From: Planctomycetota bacterium
Lineage (GTDB): Bacteria; Planctomycetota; Phycisphaerae; WQYP01
Length of the DNA: 10,472 bases
Direction of reading: 5' to 3'
Assembly: GCA_023489375.1 (NCBI GenBank)
Contig: JAMDCX010000065.1
Location: 1 to 10,472, forward strand
Shown: positions 1-7,494 of the stretch, piece by piece
Numbering within the stretch: the first letter of the stretch is position 1
Layout of the letters: each line of letters opens with the position of its first letter
Translations under genes and position numbers: made by a program
Notes under the pieces: model-generated
What the model was told of the DNA's origin: nothing
Databases searched by the model: none
The model's input: the letters and a program-made list of their open reading frames with translations, nothing else

Positions 1-104
1 GTCATACAATTCCGCCGTAATCCAGGATTCTCCATGCCTCGCGAAACCCACGCCCCTGGCCCCAAAACGCACGTCACACCGTTACAACGTTACATAAGCA
101 CCCT

Positions 105-204
105 CTTAACTTGTAAAGTCACGCTAGTTATAATTTTCTGCCGTCTACCTCACCGTTCAAAACCGAGGTGTGAAGCATGGCAAGCCCGATTATAATGATA
201 TTAT
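105..204 (+). promoter_or_regulatory. Candidate promoter region of kch
   Basis: Two perfect TATAAT hexamers lie upstream of kch, at 129-134 and 191-196. The first has only a poor -35 candidate (CTTAAC, 105-110, 18-bp spacer). The second has no convincing -35 and lies in a small AT-rich inverted repeat (ATAAT-GAT-ATTAT, 192-204). A start from the second would give a leader of about 35 nt containing the kch ribosome binding site. This is pattern recognition only; either or neither may be used. Confidence 0.3.
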
Positions 205-237
205 ATGTGATCGTTGTGGAGCCTTAAGGAACATCTG

Positions 238-1506
238 ATGCCGCATAAATATCCGGTTTTACATTTTCCCCTGCGGCAACGCCTGGGGCGATGGTGGCAG
301 AAACTGCGCCGAAAGCTGCGAATGGATCACTGGTTTCCACATCTGCCGGTTGCAGTAGCGGCGGCTTTATTAGGTTTATTGAGTCTGTTTGATGGTATCT
401 CGCGGGTGGCGCCGGCATTCCCCGCGATGTTACGGATGAAACCGGTTTTACACATCGGACAGATTGCGGCCATGCGCGGACTGGGCGGATTGCCGGAGGC
501 GGCGGCTGGCGCTGTGCTGCTGGCGATGTCATTCGGATTAGCGTTTCGCTCGCGTCTGGCATGGGTCATTGCATTGATTATTTCCGCAGCCACTTTATCC
601 CTGATGCTGCATCAGGCGGAGTTGCGCTGGGGGGCGCTGACGGCCCTTAACGGCGTGGTGCTCGTTGCCTTGATTATCTTTTACCGCTATTTTTCCAAAT
701 CCAGTCTGGCTGCCGGAACCATGTTCAGCTTGATCAGCGTACTGTTGCTGTTGGGATATTCAGTGTTCGGCTCCTTTGTTCTGGGGCAGGGCTTTTCACC
801 GCCGATCACCAATTTAGTCGGCGCGTTATATTTTTCTGTTGTGACGTTGTCCACGGTGGGTTACGGTGACATTGTGCCCAAAACCAGCGATGCCCGTTTC
901 TTTGTTATTTCAATGATTATTTTAGGTATAACGGTTTTTGCAACATCTATTTCCGCGGTTATTGTGCCGCTGGTCAATGGACGGATGCAACGTTTACTGG
1001 CAGGAGAAAAAAAACGTATGAGACAGGATCATTACATTGTTATTGGCGATAACGCCTTAGCGCATAACACCTACCGCGAACTGAAAACCCGGCATCTGGC
1101 GGCCACGGTGATTTTATCAAACCAGCCGGAAAATCCGTGGATGGCGCCCGATGATCTGGTGGTGGGTGATGCTTCAGATATTGAAACTTTGCGTAAAGCC
1201 GGCGGAGATAAGGCTCTGGCGATTCTGGCGCTGCGGGCGGATGACAGCGAAAATGCTTTTATTGTCATGGCGGCTAAAGAACTCGGCGGCAAAGCCCGAA
1301 CTGTAGCCGCGGTAAAAGACAGTAAAAATCTGCAACGGGTCCGACGCGTAGGTCCAGATTTAATTATCGCTCCTGATATCCTCGGCGGCGAATTGCTGGC
1401 GATGGCTATCAGCGGCGAAGAGTTAAGCGGGGACAATATTTTGAAGAATTTGTTCATTACCACAACCGATGCTTCAGTACCGCAGCCGGCACAGAATAAA
1501 ACCTGA
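238..1506 (+). CDS. kch: Kch-type voltage-gated-like potassium channel with RCK/TrkA-N domain
   Basis: Inner-membrane potassium channel, 422 aa against 417 for E. coli Kch, collinear with it as I recall that sequence. A basic N-terminal stretch precedes several hydrophobic segments (about residues 35-200). The pore carries the potassium selectivity filter TVGYGD (about 206-211), followed by a last membrane helix. From about residue 265 comes a cytoplasmic RCK (TrkA-N-like Rossmann) domain with the conserved blocks ILALRADDSENAFIV and KDSKNL. Its glycine-rich loop is degenerate (VIGDNALA), much as in E. coli (VCGHSILA). I chose ATG 238 over an in-frame TTG at 214 because AAGGA (226-230) sits 7 nt before it and because the length then fits the family. 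The gene is monocistronic and converges on mnmG. Its physiological role is poorly defined even in E. coli. Confidence 0.9.
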   Translation: MPHKYPVLHFPLRQRLGRWWQKLRRKLRMDHWFPHLPVAVAAALLGLLSLFDGISRVAPAFPAMLRMKPVLHIGQIAAMRGLGGLPEAAAGAVLLAMSFGLAFRSRLAWVIALIISAATLSLMLHQAELRWGALTALNGVVLVALIIFYRYFSKSSLAAGTMFSLISVLLLLGYSVFGSFVLGQGFSPPITNLVGALYFSVVTLSTVGYGDIVPKTSDARFFVISMIILGITVFATSISAVIVPLVNGRMQRLLAGEKKRMRQDHYIVIGDNALAHNTYRELKTRHLAATVILSNQPENPWMAPDDLVVGDASDIETLRKAGGDKALAILALRADDSENAFIVMAAKELGGKARTVAAVKDSKNLQRVRRVGPDLIIAPDILGGELLAMAISGEELSGDNILKNLFITTTDASVPQPAQNKT

Positions 1507-1587
1507 TTTGGCCAATGCCCCCCCCACTCATCTATTTACACATGCAAACTTCCAGCACCGGCCGGATAAACTATTGTCAATTCCTGG

Positions 1588-3540
1588 TTATCCAGAATCA
1601 TCAGCCGTAATCTTATTGTCGACTGCTTTAGGATTTTGTCTACGGCTGCCGAGATGCAGTGTCAGAACCATCAGGTCCGCGGGAGTGATGCCTTCGAGAC
1701 GTGAGGCCTGCCCGATGGTACGGGGACGGAATTTTTCCAGCGCCTGTCGCGCTTCGGTGCGCAATTCGGTGATGCCCTTGAAGTTAAGGCCCGCTGGAAG
1801 CAATTTATCTTCCAGTTCGACCATACGCTCGGCAGCATGTTTTTCACGGAGAATATATCCCGCATACCGCGCTTCAATTTGAATTTGTTCAATATAGGCA
1901 CGCGTAGAAATATCCGCCAGAAGGTTGGTAAAACGTGGACCATCCTCACCAAGCATGGTGGACAGAGCCGAAAGTTCCAGGTCCGGTCGGCGCAGCAAAT
2001 CCATAGCCGTGCCACCGCCGGGTATGCGCAATGTCTGCAGCTCATATTGCAAACGCTGCATCGCAGCAAGTTTATTTTCAAGCCGACGGATACGCCCTGG
2101 TTCCGCCAGGCCTATCTGGGCCGCCAATGGGGTCAGTCGCTGGTCCGTGTTGTCGCTGCGTAAGGTAAGACGGTATTCGGCGCGGCTGGTGAACATGCGA
2201 TAGGGTTCCGTGGGTACTTTGGTAATCAGATCGTCAATCATGACCCCGATATAGGCTTGATCACGTCGCAGAGTGAAAGATGTGTCGCCACGGATTTTCA
2301 TGGCGGCGTTAATACCCGCAATCAGGCCCTGTCCGGCCGCTTCTTCATAGCCGCTGGTACCATTCAGCTGACCGGCAAAAAACAGGCCTGTAACGCGGTG
2401 GGTTTCCAGCGAGTATCCGACCTGGTATGGAGGCGCAAAATCATATTCTATCGCATAGCCATATCGTAGAATTACCGCCTTTTCCAGGCCGGCGATATGG
2501 TGTACAACCTGCTCCTGCACATCCACAGGCAATGACGTAGCTATGCCATTGCAATATATTTCGTTGGTATCCAGGCTTTCGGGTTCCAGAAATATCTGAT
2601 GCTGTGATTTATCGGCAAAGCGAACCACTTTATCTTCAATGCTGGGGCAATAGCGCGGGCCGCGACTTTGTATCTGTCCGCTGTACATTGGCGCGCGATG
2701 TAGATTAGCGCGGATGAATTCATGCACTGTCGGATTGGTATACGTGATATGGCACGGCACCTGGGTAAGACTGGGAAATTGTACCCCCAGGGGCGAATCT
2801 TCCGTCGTGGACAAATCGCTGAATGGCCGGGGTGGGTTATCGCCATACTGCGGCTCCAGGTTGGAGAAGTTAATGGATTCCCTGGCGACACGCGGCGGCG
2901 TGCCGGTTTTAAGCCGTTGGAGTTCAAAGCCCAGTTTAATCAAGGCGCCGGATAAGCCAACGGCAGCTTGTTCACCCACACGACCGCCTTGAGTCTTCTT
3001 TTCCCCGGTGTGCATCAATCCACGCAAAAATGTACCGGTAGTAAGAACCGCACAGCGGCACGTAAGCTGCCGTCCAGATTTCAAAACCAGTCCGCGAACG
3101 CTATACACCGGACCGTCGCCATGTCGCGCCGGATCAACAAGAATATCCTCCGCTATGTCCGCGATAATGGCCAGGTTAGGACAATTTTCCATTAATAAAT
3201 GTTGCACGATCCGGGCGTAGCGATATTTATCCGCCTGAGCCCGTGGTGATTGCACAGCCGGGCCTTTGGAAGCGTTGAGCAGACGAAATTGAATACCCGT
3301 GGCGTCAATGGCGTGCGCCATCAAGCCGCCCAGGGCATCAATTTCCCGCACCATCTGCCCTTTGGCCAATCCGCCTATAGCGGGGTTGCAGCTCATGCGT
3401 CCGATTGCCGCGGGGTCCATGGTAATCATAGCTACGGTGCCGCGATCACCGAGCAGGCGCGATGCGGCCCACGCGGCTTCCGCCCCAGCGTGACCACCGC
3501 CGACAACAACAACATCAAAATATGACGATTGATCGCACAT
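1588..3540 (-). CDS. mnmG: tRNA uridine-5-carboxymethylaminomethyl(34) synthesis enzyme MnmG
   Basis: FAD-dependent subunit of the MnmE-MnmG complex, which installs the (carboxymethyl)aminomethyl group on wobble uridine 34 of certain tRNAs in the cytoplasm, using methylene-tetrahydrofolate and NADH. The protein has 650 aa (E. coli 629). Visible marks are the N-terminal FAD-binding loop GGGHAGAEAA (14-23), the SCNPAIGGLAKG block with a conserved Cys (C51), the GidA signature GPRYCPSIEDK with the catalytic-type Cys at about 298, and the second signature AGQLNGTSGYEEAAGQG (about 389-405). The C-terminal helical region expected to bind MnmE (RYAGYILRE onwards) is complete. An in-frame stop two codons upstream excludes a start before ATG 3540. 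The ribosome binding site is weak: AAGGA lies about 17 nt away. mnmE is not in the window. Confidence 0.97.
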   Translation of the reverse strand: MCDQSSYFDVVVVGGGHAGAEAAWAASRLLGDRGTVAMITMDPAAIGRMSCNPAIGGLAKGQMVREIDALGGLMAHAIDATGIQFRLLNASKGPAVQSPRAQADKYRYARIVQHLLMENCPNLAIIADIAEDILVDPARHGDGPVYSVRGLVLKSGRQLTCRCAVLTTGTFLRGLMHTGEKKTQGGRVGEQAAVGLSGALIKLGFELQRLKTGTPPRVARESINFSNLEPQYGDNPPRPFSDLSTTEDSPLGVQFPSLTQVPCHITYTNPTVHEFIRANLHRAPMYSGQIQSRGPRYCPSIEDKVVRFADKSQHQIFLEPESLDTNEIYCNGIATSLPVDVQEQVVHHIAGLEKAVILRYGYAIEYDFAPPYQVGYSLETHRVTGLFFAGQLNGTSGYEEAAGQGLIAGINAAMKIRGDTSFTLRRDQAYIGVMIDDLITKVPTEPYRMFTSRAEYRLTLRSDNTDQRLTPLAAQIGLAEPGRIRRLENKLAAMQRLQYELQTLRIPGGGTAMDLLRRPDLELSALSTMLGEDGPRFTNLLADISTRAYIEQIQIEARYAGYILREKHAAERMVELEDKLLPAGLNFKGITELRTEARQALEKFRPRTIGQASRLEGITPADLMVLTLHLGSRRQNPKAVDNKITADDSG

Positions 3541-3579
3541 AACTTAATCAGTAACTGTCCTTTGTAAATAAGACAAGAC

Positions 3580-3621
3580 CATTTTCAGCCTTTAAGGCAT
3601 TGTGATATAAACTGAAAAATG
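3580..3621. other. Nested inverted repeat between the M50 gene and mnmG
   Basis: CATTTTCAG (3580-3588) pairs with CTGAAAAATG (3612-3621), with one bulged A, around a loop that contains the perfect short hairpin GCCTT-T-AAGGC (3588-3598). It lies in the 109-bp gap downstream of the M50 stop and upstream of the mnmG start, both on -. It could end or attenuate Nudix-M50 transcription or shape the mnmG leader. There is no clean T-tract right after the stem, so I do not call it a terminator. Confidence 0.3.
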
Positions 3622-3649
3622 AACACGACACATTATCACCGTACACAAT

Positions 3650-4699
3650 TCACCGCTGCGAAATTAAATCCGCTTCACGTTGGCGTTGTGTGGCGCGATG
3701 CAGAATACGCCTTTCCTTTCGTGTCAGGCTGTGCATGCCTTTCTCACTGACTTTTTCAAGTATCTTATCGACTATCTGCTGCTCCTGGCGGGACCGGTGT
3801 TCACGGCGACTGATCCAATGCAGCCAGCGCTGTAACAACCGCCTGCGCTTGTGAGCGGGTAAATCACTGATATTGGCGCTGGAGGAAATAAGCTGGTCAA
3901 TGACACCGGGGCCATCGGCCCGCAGTGCCTGGCGACGTTGCCACGAATCATAAAACAGCAGACCGCACATCAACATTCCCATAAAACTCATGCCGTAGGC
4001 GGAAAGCATAAACAACCCTGCCGCCACCACCAAGCCGGTAAGGCAGGTGAAATCAACCGATTTATACGCACCGCTGATGGGCCAGAGAATGGCTTGCAGC
4101 AGATAGGCCCCATCAAACCAATAAAAGGGGAGCAGATTGATGGCAATCAGAAAGATATTGGCCATACAGAACATGTACAGCGCCGCCGCCAACGCAGGCA
4201 GTGACATGGCCACAGGATCAGGTTGCAATTGTCCCAGAATCGCCGCCATATAAGCCGGCTGGATATGCCAGATAATATTAACGATAGTGCCGATAGACAT
4301 GGCGGTGATGACGTTGGCAAAAATTCCTCCGCTTTGTGCGGCAAACATCGGCCACGCCGCCGGTGGATGTGCCGGCGGGATCATATTGCCGCAGGGCCAC
4401 ATCAGGAAATCATCATGTCGTCCACCGACCCATTGTGCCGCAAAGCGATGGCCCAATTCATGTATGAAAAGCGCCAAGAGTATTCCGACAATGGCCAGCA
4501 GCGCCAATACCAAAGCGCCGGTATGCAGCACATAAAGCAATTCAAATGCGATCAGCAATAACAGCCAGAAACTGGCTTGGATGCGAATACCGAAAAAAGT
4601 TCCCAGCGGCAAAGCCCAACTGAACAGCGCCAGAATACTGCCGCCGCCGCCCCAGCCACCGCCATATCCACGATTGTAATCGCGATCTCGCCAACTCAT
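3650..4699 (-). CDS. Site-2-protease-like M50 family membrane zinc metallopeptidase
   Basis: Membrane protein of 349 aa. After a glycine-rich, hydrophilic N-terminus (residues 10-20) come hydrophobic segments. The zinc motif HELGH is at 80-84 inside a membrane segment, and the second motif N-LL-P-FYWF-D-G (N188, P191, D196, G197) supplies the third zinc ligand in M50 proteases. More membrane segments follow to about 250. The basic cytoplasmic tail (about 285-349) contains a helical block, IVDKILEKVSEKGMHSLTRKERRILHRAT, resembling the small DUF6576-type module found at the C-termini of some rhomboid-like proteins. All expected catalytic residues are present, so it is probably active; its substrate is unknown. 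No PDZ domain is visible, so it is not RseP-like. It follows the Nudix gene by 39 bp on the same strand and is probably co-transcribed. AAGG (4712-4715) lies 12 nt before the ATG, a rather long spacing. Confidence 0.85.
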   Translation of the reverse strand: MSWRDRDYNRGYGGGWGGGGSILALFSWALPLGTFFGIRIQASFWLLLLIAFELLYVLHTGALVLALLAIVGILLALFIHELGHRFAAQWVGGRHDDFLMWPCGNMIPPAHPPAAWPMFAAQSGGIFANVITAMSIGTIVNIIWHIQPAYMAAILGQLQPDPVAMSLPALAAALYMFCMANIFLIAINLLPFYWFDGAYLLQAILWPISGAYKSVDFTCLTGLVVAAGLFMLSAYGMSFMGMLMCGLLFYDSWQRRQALRADGPGVIDQLISSSANISDLPAHKRRRLLQRWLHWISRREHRSRQEQQIVDKILEKVSEKGMHSLTRKERRILHRATQRQREADLISQR

Positions 4700-4738
4700 A
4701 TATATTGCACACCTTCACCGATCAACGCGCTGCGGTCT

Positions 4739-5284
4739 TCAAACGCCGACGTTACTTCTCAGGATATATTTTAACAGAACGGCAATAGTTTTTCCGTCCA
4801 GTATCTCATTGGAGTCAATCATGGCACGAATGGTATTTACAGGAAGAGGTTCCACGGTGATGGTTTCATTTTCTTCGAGGGCCTGCGGACCGGGGGTTAA
4901 CCCGGTGGCGATAAAGGCATACATTTTTTCCGTCAGTATTCCCGGGGAGGTATAAAACCAGCCCAACGATTTCATTTCACCGGCCTGAAAGCCGGTTTCT
5001 TCGATCAGCTCCCGACGCGCGCAGAGTTCCGGCGGTTCCGGTGGTTCAAGGGTTCCGGCAGGCAATTCCCAGAGCCAATGGCCAACGGTATGCCGGAGAT
5101 TGCGGATCATGACAATTCTGCCATCCTGGAGTATCGGCAGAATAATCACCGCACCCGGATGCAGGACCACTTCCCGCACCAGGCTTTTCCCAGTCGTTGT
5201 GGTGACGGTGCGCAAGGCCAGATCGACCCGCGTACCCTTATATACAATCTTATCCGCGAACCCGGACGATGGCTTTGAATTCAT
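4739..5284 (-). CDS. Nudix hydrolase, ADP-ribose pyrophosphatase type
   Basis: Cytoplasmic hydrolase of 181 aa that probably cleaves ADP-ribose or a related nucleotide sugar to AMP plus a sugar phosphate. The Nudix box is perfect (G x5 E x7 RE L x EE x G F, residues 77-99). The preceding RNLRHTVGHWLWELPAG and following SPGILTEKMYAFIA blocks match the ADP-ribose pyrophosphatase (NudF-like) subgroup. Substrate within this group cannot be fixed from sequence alone. ATG 5284 is supported by AGGA (5293-5296) with an 8-nt spacer. It is the first gene of a probable operon with the downstream M50 protease (39-bp gap) and is divergent from uvrC, whose ATG lies 54 bp away. It is likely governed by the shared intergenic region with its palindrome. 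Confidence 0.9.
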   Translation of the reverse strand: MNSKPSSGFADKIVYKGTRVDLALRTVTTTTGKSLVREVVLHPGAVIILPILQDGRIVMIRNLRHTVGHWLWELPAGTLEPPEPPELCARRELIEETGFQAGEMKSLGWFYTSPGILTEKMYAFIATGLTPGPQALEENETITVEPLPVNTIRAMIDSNEILDGKTIAVLLKYILRSNVGV

Positions 5285-5306
5285 AATCTTGATCCTTTTA
5301 TCACAC

Positions 5307-5319
5307 GTTACACTGTAAC
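5307..5319. promoter_or_regulatory. Palindromic operator-like site in the Nudix-uvrC divergent promoter
   Basis: GTTACA-C-TGTAAC is a perfect 6-1-6 inverted repeat in the middle of the 54-bp gap between the two divergent starts. It lies 6-18 bp upstream of the uvrC -10 hexamer and just below a possible Nudix -10 (TATTAT on -, 5326-5331). That placement suits a dimeric regulator acting on both genes. No regulator gene is nearby and I cannot name the protein. Confidence 0.4.
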
Positions 5320-5324
5320 ATCCC

Positions 5325-5330
5325 TATAAT
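5325..5330 (+). promoter_or_regulatory. uvrC -10 hexamer, suggesting a leaderless transcript
   Basis: A perfect TATAAT ends 8 nt before the uvrC ATG, so transcription would start at or within about 2 nt of the A of the start codon. No Shine-Dalgarno sequence precedes this ATG, which agrees with a leaderless message. No good -35 is visible at 16-18 bp; the palindrome occupies the spacer instead. Confidence 0.4.
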
Positions 5331-5338
5331 ATCCGTGT

Positions 5339-6799
5339 ATGTTACCATTTTCCCAAACCAATGAGACTCCCACGCCCCCGCCGGTAGCGGACTTTGAAGA
5401 ACAGATGGTGCAAGAGGTTCCCACCGGCGAGGTAACTTTGCCTCTGCCGACCGAGCCGGCGGCGGTGCGTTTAGAGCGTCTGCATGCCAAAGCCCGCGCT
5501 CTGGAAGCCATACCCGGAGTTTACCTGCTTAAAGATACCCGGGATGTGGTTATTTATGTAGGCAAATCCCGTTCGCTACGCGACCGCGTGAGCAGTTATT
5601 TTCTGGCCTCCACAGATTTAGGCCCGGTGAAACAGCGACTGCTGGATTATGTGGCGGATTTTGACATATTGGCCTGCGATTCAGAAGTTGAAGCCTTGCT
5701 TATTGAAAACCGGCTCATTAAAGACCTGCATCCGCGTTTTAACGCCCGGATGACCGATGACAAAAGTTATCCTTATCTGGAAATCACCACCCGGGATGAT
5801 TTTCCCGGCGTTTATGTCACAAGGAAGCCGCAGGCCGGAGGAACCAGGTTGTATGGTCCATTTACCAGCGGCTATGCGCTCAAGCAGGCGGTTATTTATA
5901 TGCAGAGGGCATTTAAATTCCGTACCTGTCATCTGGAGATACATGCAGACGATGACCGACGTAGATTTTTCCGTCCCTGTCTGTTGTACGCCATAAAACA
6001 ATGTACCGCGCCCTGCGCCGACAGGATCAGCCGTGAACAATATCTGGACGATATGGAGCGCTTTAAAAAGTTTCTGGATTCCAGCCGGGGTCAGGCAATT
6101 AAAGAAATGACCGCGGAAATGGAAGCGGCCTCGGTGCGGCTGGAATATGAAAAAGCGGCGCAACTGCGTGATCAAATCAAAGCGCTGCGGGCATTGTCGC
6201 AGCGCGGAAAGGGAGCCAAAATCCTGCAGCCGGAATTATTTTTTCAGGACCATCAGGCCGGAGTGCGGCAACTCCAGGAAGTGCTGGAACTTGATGAACC
6301 GGTACGTTCGATGGAAGCCATTGATATTGCCCATTTTCAAGGTGAGGCTACGGTGGGAGCGCTGGTGTGTTTTATGGATGGCAAACCTTTTAAGAATGGC
6401 TATAAGCGTTTTCGCATAAAAACGGTTACCGGTATTGATGATTTTCGCTGCATTCAGGAAGTGGTGTCCCGGCGGTATCGTGATGCCGGCCTGGGCCGTG
6501 AATTATATCCTGATGTGATACTCATTGATGGCGGGCTGGGACAGCTACATGCGGCGCAGGCGGCACTGGCAACAATGGAAATCAAGCCGTCTGTGATTAT
6601 CAGCCTGGCCAAACGTGAAGAAGATATTTATAGATCGTGGCGTCCGGAGCCATTAAAATTACCACGTACCAGCGCCGCTCTGAAATTGCTGCAATTCGCA
6701 CGCGATGAAGCACACCGTTTTGCCCAAAGTTATCATCACCTGCTGATCGCCCGGCGGCAATTTCAGGATAGACAGTACGGCCGAGTTAAAAAATCGTAA
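5339..6799 (+). CDS. uvrC: UvrC excinuclease subunit lacking the C-terminal HhH domain
   Basis: Nuclease of UvrABC nucleotide excision repair, which cuts the damaged strand on both sides of the lesion. In order: an unusual 58-residue N-terminal extension; the GIY-YIG nuclease for the 3' cut (PGVYLLKD from 59, IYVGKSRSLRDR from 72, ALLIENRLIK); four clustered Cys (FRTC, RPC, KQCTAPC) as in the Fe-S site of UvrC; a UVR motif binding UvrB (about 262-285); and the RNase H-like nuclease for the 5' cut (IDIAHFQGE, LIDGGLGQLHAA, DEAHRFA). It ends at residue 486, whereas UvrC usually has about 600 residues with a tandem helix-hairpin-helix DNA-binding end. That end is absent, and an IS66 remnant begins 13 bp after the stop. 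Either the gene was clipped or this lineage has a short form. An internal ATG at 5405 is a possible alternative start; 5339 fits a leaderless transcript. Confidence 0.85.
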   Translation: MLPFSQTNETPTPPPVADFEEQMVQEVPTGEVTLPLPTEPAAVRLERLHAKARALEAIPGVYLLKDTRDVVIYVGKSRSLRDRVSSYFLASTDLGPVKQRLLDYVADFDILACDSEVEALLIENRLIKDLHPRFNARMTDDKSYPYLEITTRDDFPGVYVTRKPQAGGTRLYGPFTSGYALKQAVIYMQRAFKFRTCHLEIHADDDRRRFFRPCLLYAIKQCTAPCADRISREQYLDDMERFKKFLDSSRGQAIKEMTAEMEAASVRLEYEKAAQLRDQIKALRALSQRGKGAKILQPELFFQDHQAGVRQLQEVLELDEPVRSMEAIDIAHFQGEATVGALVCFMDGKPFKNGYKRFRIKTVTGIDDFRCIQEVVSRRYRDAGLGRELYPDVILIDGGLGQLHAAQAALATMEIKPSVIISLAKREEDIYRSWRPEPLKLPRTSAALKLLQFARDEAHRFAQSYHHLLIARRQFQDRQYGRVKKS

Positions 6800-6812
6800 T
6801 TATTGACAAGGG

Positions 6813-7187
6813 ATGTTCCAGAAAGTCTTGCAGCAGGCTCATGATGATCTGGTAGAGGCGGGACTGGAGGCCCCGGAACATAAACCGGCCCAGAACATGG
6901 CGGAACGTTTCCGTCAGAATACGGAGTCCTATTTTCGCTTTATTAACATACCGGGGCTGGAGCCAACGAATAATCTCACCGAGCAAGCGATACGTTTTGT
7001 CGTGCTGGATCGCCACGTGACGCAGGGAACACGCAGTGTGCGATGGCAACAATGGTGCGAACGCATCTGGAGTACCATCGCCACCTGCAGTCAACAACAA
7101 CGAAGTGTCTTTGAATTCCTGCATCAGACCGTCAGCAGTCACTCCGTCGGACGGCTCACACCTTCATTGCTTCCATGGGTTCCGTGA
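6813..7187 (+). pseudogene. IS66 family transposase, C-terminal fragment
   Basis: An open frame of 124 codons matches only the last quarter or so of IS66-type (TnpC) transposases. It carries GLEPTNNLTEQAIRFVV, where I expect the last acidic catalytic residue, then RHVTQGTRS, CERIWSTIATC and FEFLHQ. The N-terminal parts, including the zinc-finger region and the first catalytic Asp residues, are missing, and the ATG at 6813 is only the first internal Met. Homology fades near 7175 (RLTPSLLP); the last few codons run into the opposing DUF1156 fragment. I see no terminal inverted repeats and no tnpA or tnpB. This is a dead remnant marking the seam between uvrC and the accessory region. Confidence 0.85.
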
Positions 7188-7494
7188 ACGGTTTCCAGGA
7201 TTCGGGATCACAAGTCGCGGTGGCCTTGGAATCTGCCATGACGCCCCTGGCAAATGCGATCATCGCATCCGCCGCCGCCCGGCGGAATGTCGGCGGGCAA
7301 AGCGGGTCCGCGGGATCAGGCCAAAGCGAAGCACAGATCACCGCCCGGCATGCAGCCAGCGGTCGTCGCGCCCACCAGATATGTAATGTGGAAATATGTC
7401 CATGGCGAATCGATTTTTCCCGCCGCGCGTATGCGGAAATCCGCTTGATGGGCAAGTCCACTTCGAAAAGGCGTTGGGGATAGGGGGTGGTCAT
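7156..7494 (-). pseudogene. DUF1156 DNA methylase, N-terminal fragment (copy 1)
   Basis: Frame of 112 codons, against roughly 900-1000 residues in full DUF1156 (COG1743-like, putative adenine-specific DNA methylase) proteins. It contains the hallmark N-terminal stretch EVDLPIKRISAYARREKS, RHGHISTLHIWW and ARRPLAACRAV, then CPPTFRRAAADAMIAFARG before ending at the seam with the IS66 fragment. No methyltransferase catalytic motif (NPPY or similar) remains. Its ATG overlaps the stop of the hepT frame by four nt (ATGA, 7491-7494), so it was the third gene after mntA-hepT. It retains the canonical STLHIWW residues, unlike copy 2. It is a remnant unless the short peptide has a role of its own. Confidence 0.85.
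7277..7464 (-). repeat. Direct repeat, copy 1 (DUF1156 5' end)
   Basis: Positions 7277-7461 match 8201-8385 with 7 mismatches over 185 bp (about 96%), same orientation and constant offset 924. The part 7420-7464 is identical over 45 bp to 10417-10461. Similarity falls sharply on the start-codon side of 7464, although the reading frame stays open there. Confidence 0.95.

Noticed and set aside
1..77. Open minus-strand frame leaving the window (contains MENPGLRRN)
   Set aside because: Open from 89 down with possible GTG 77 or ATG 35 starts, but too short, with no good ribosome binding site and no recognised family. It could be the 5' end of an upstream divergent gene.
214..237. TTG start giving kch 8 extra residues
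   Set aside because: ATG 238 has AAGGA at 7-nt spacing and a family-typical length; the TTG has no clear ribosome binding site.
1071..1463. Long antisense frames opposite kch, mnmG, M50, uvrC and the ATPase
   Set aside because: They lie inside well-identified genes, show low-complexity codon-shadow composition and match no family.
1580..1598. Small hairpin CTGG-TTAT-CCAG at the mnmG stop as a bidirectional terminator
   Set aside because: The stem is four pairs plus a bulged extension, with no T-tract on either side. The 81-bp convergent gap has no better terminator; it also holds an eight-C run at 1518-1525 without evident function.
6800..7180. Complete IS66 insertion with terminal inverted repeats
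   Set aside because: Only the transposase C-terminus remains; I found no matching inverted ends or target duplication at the borders.
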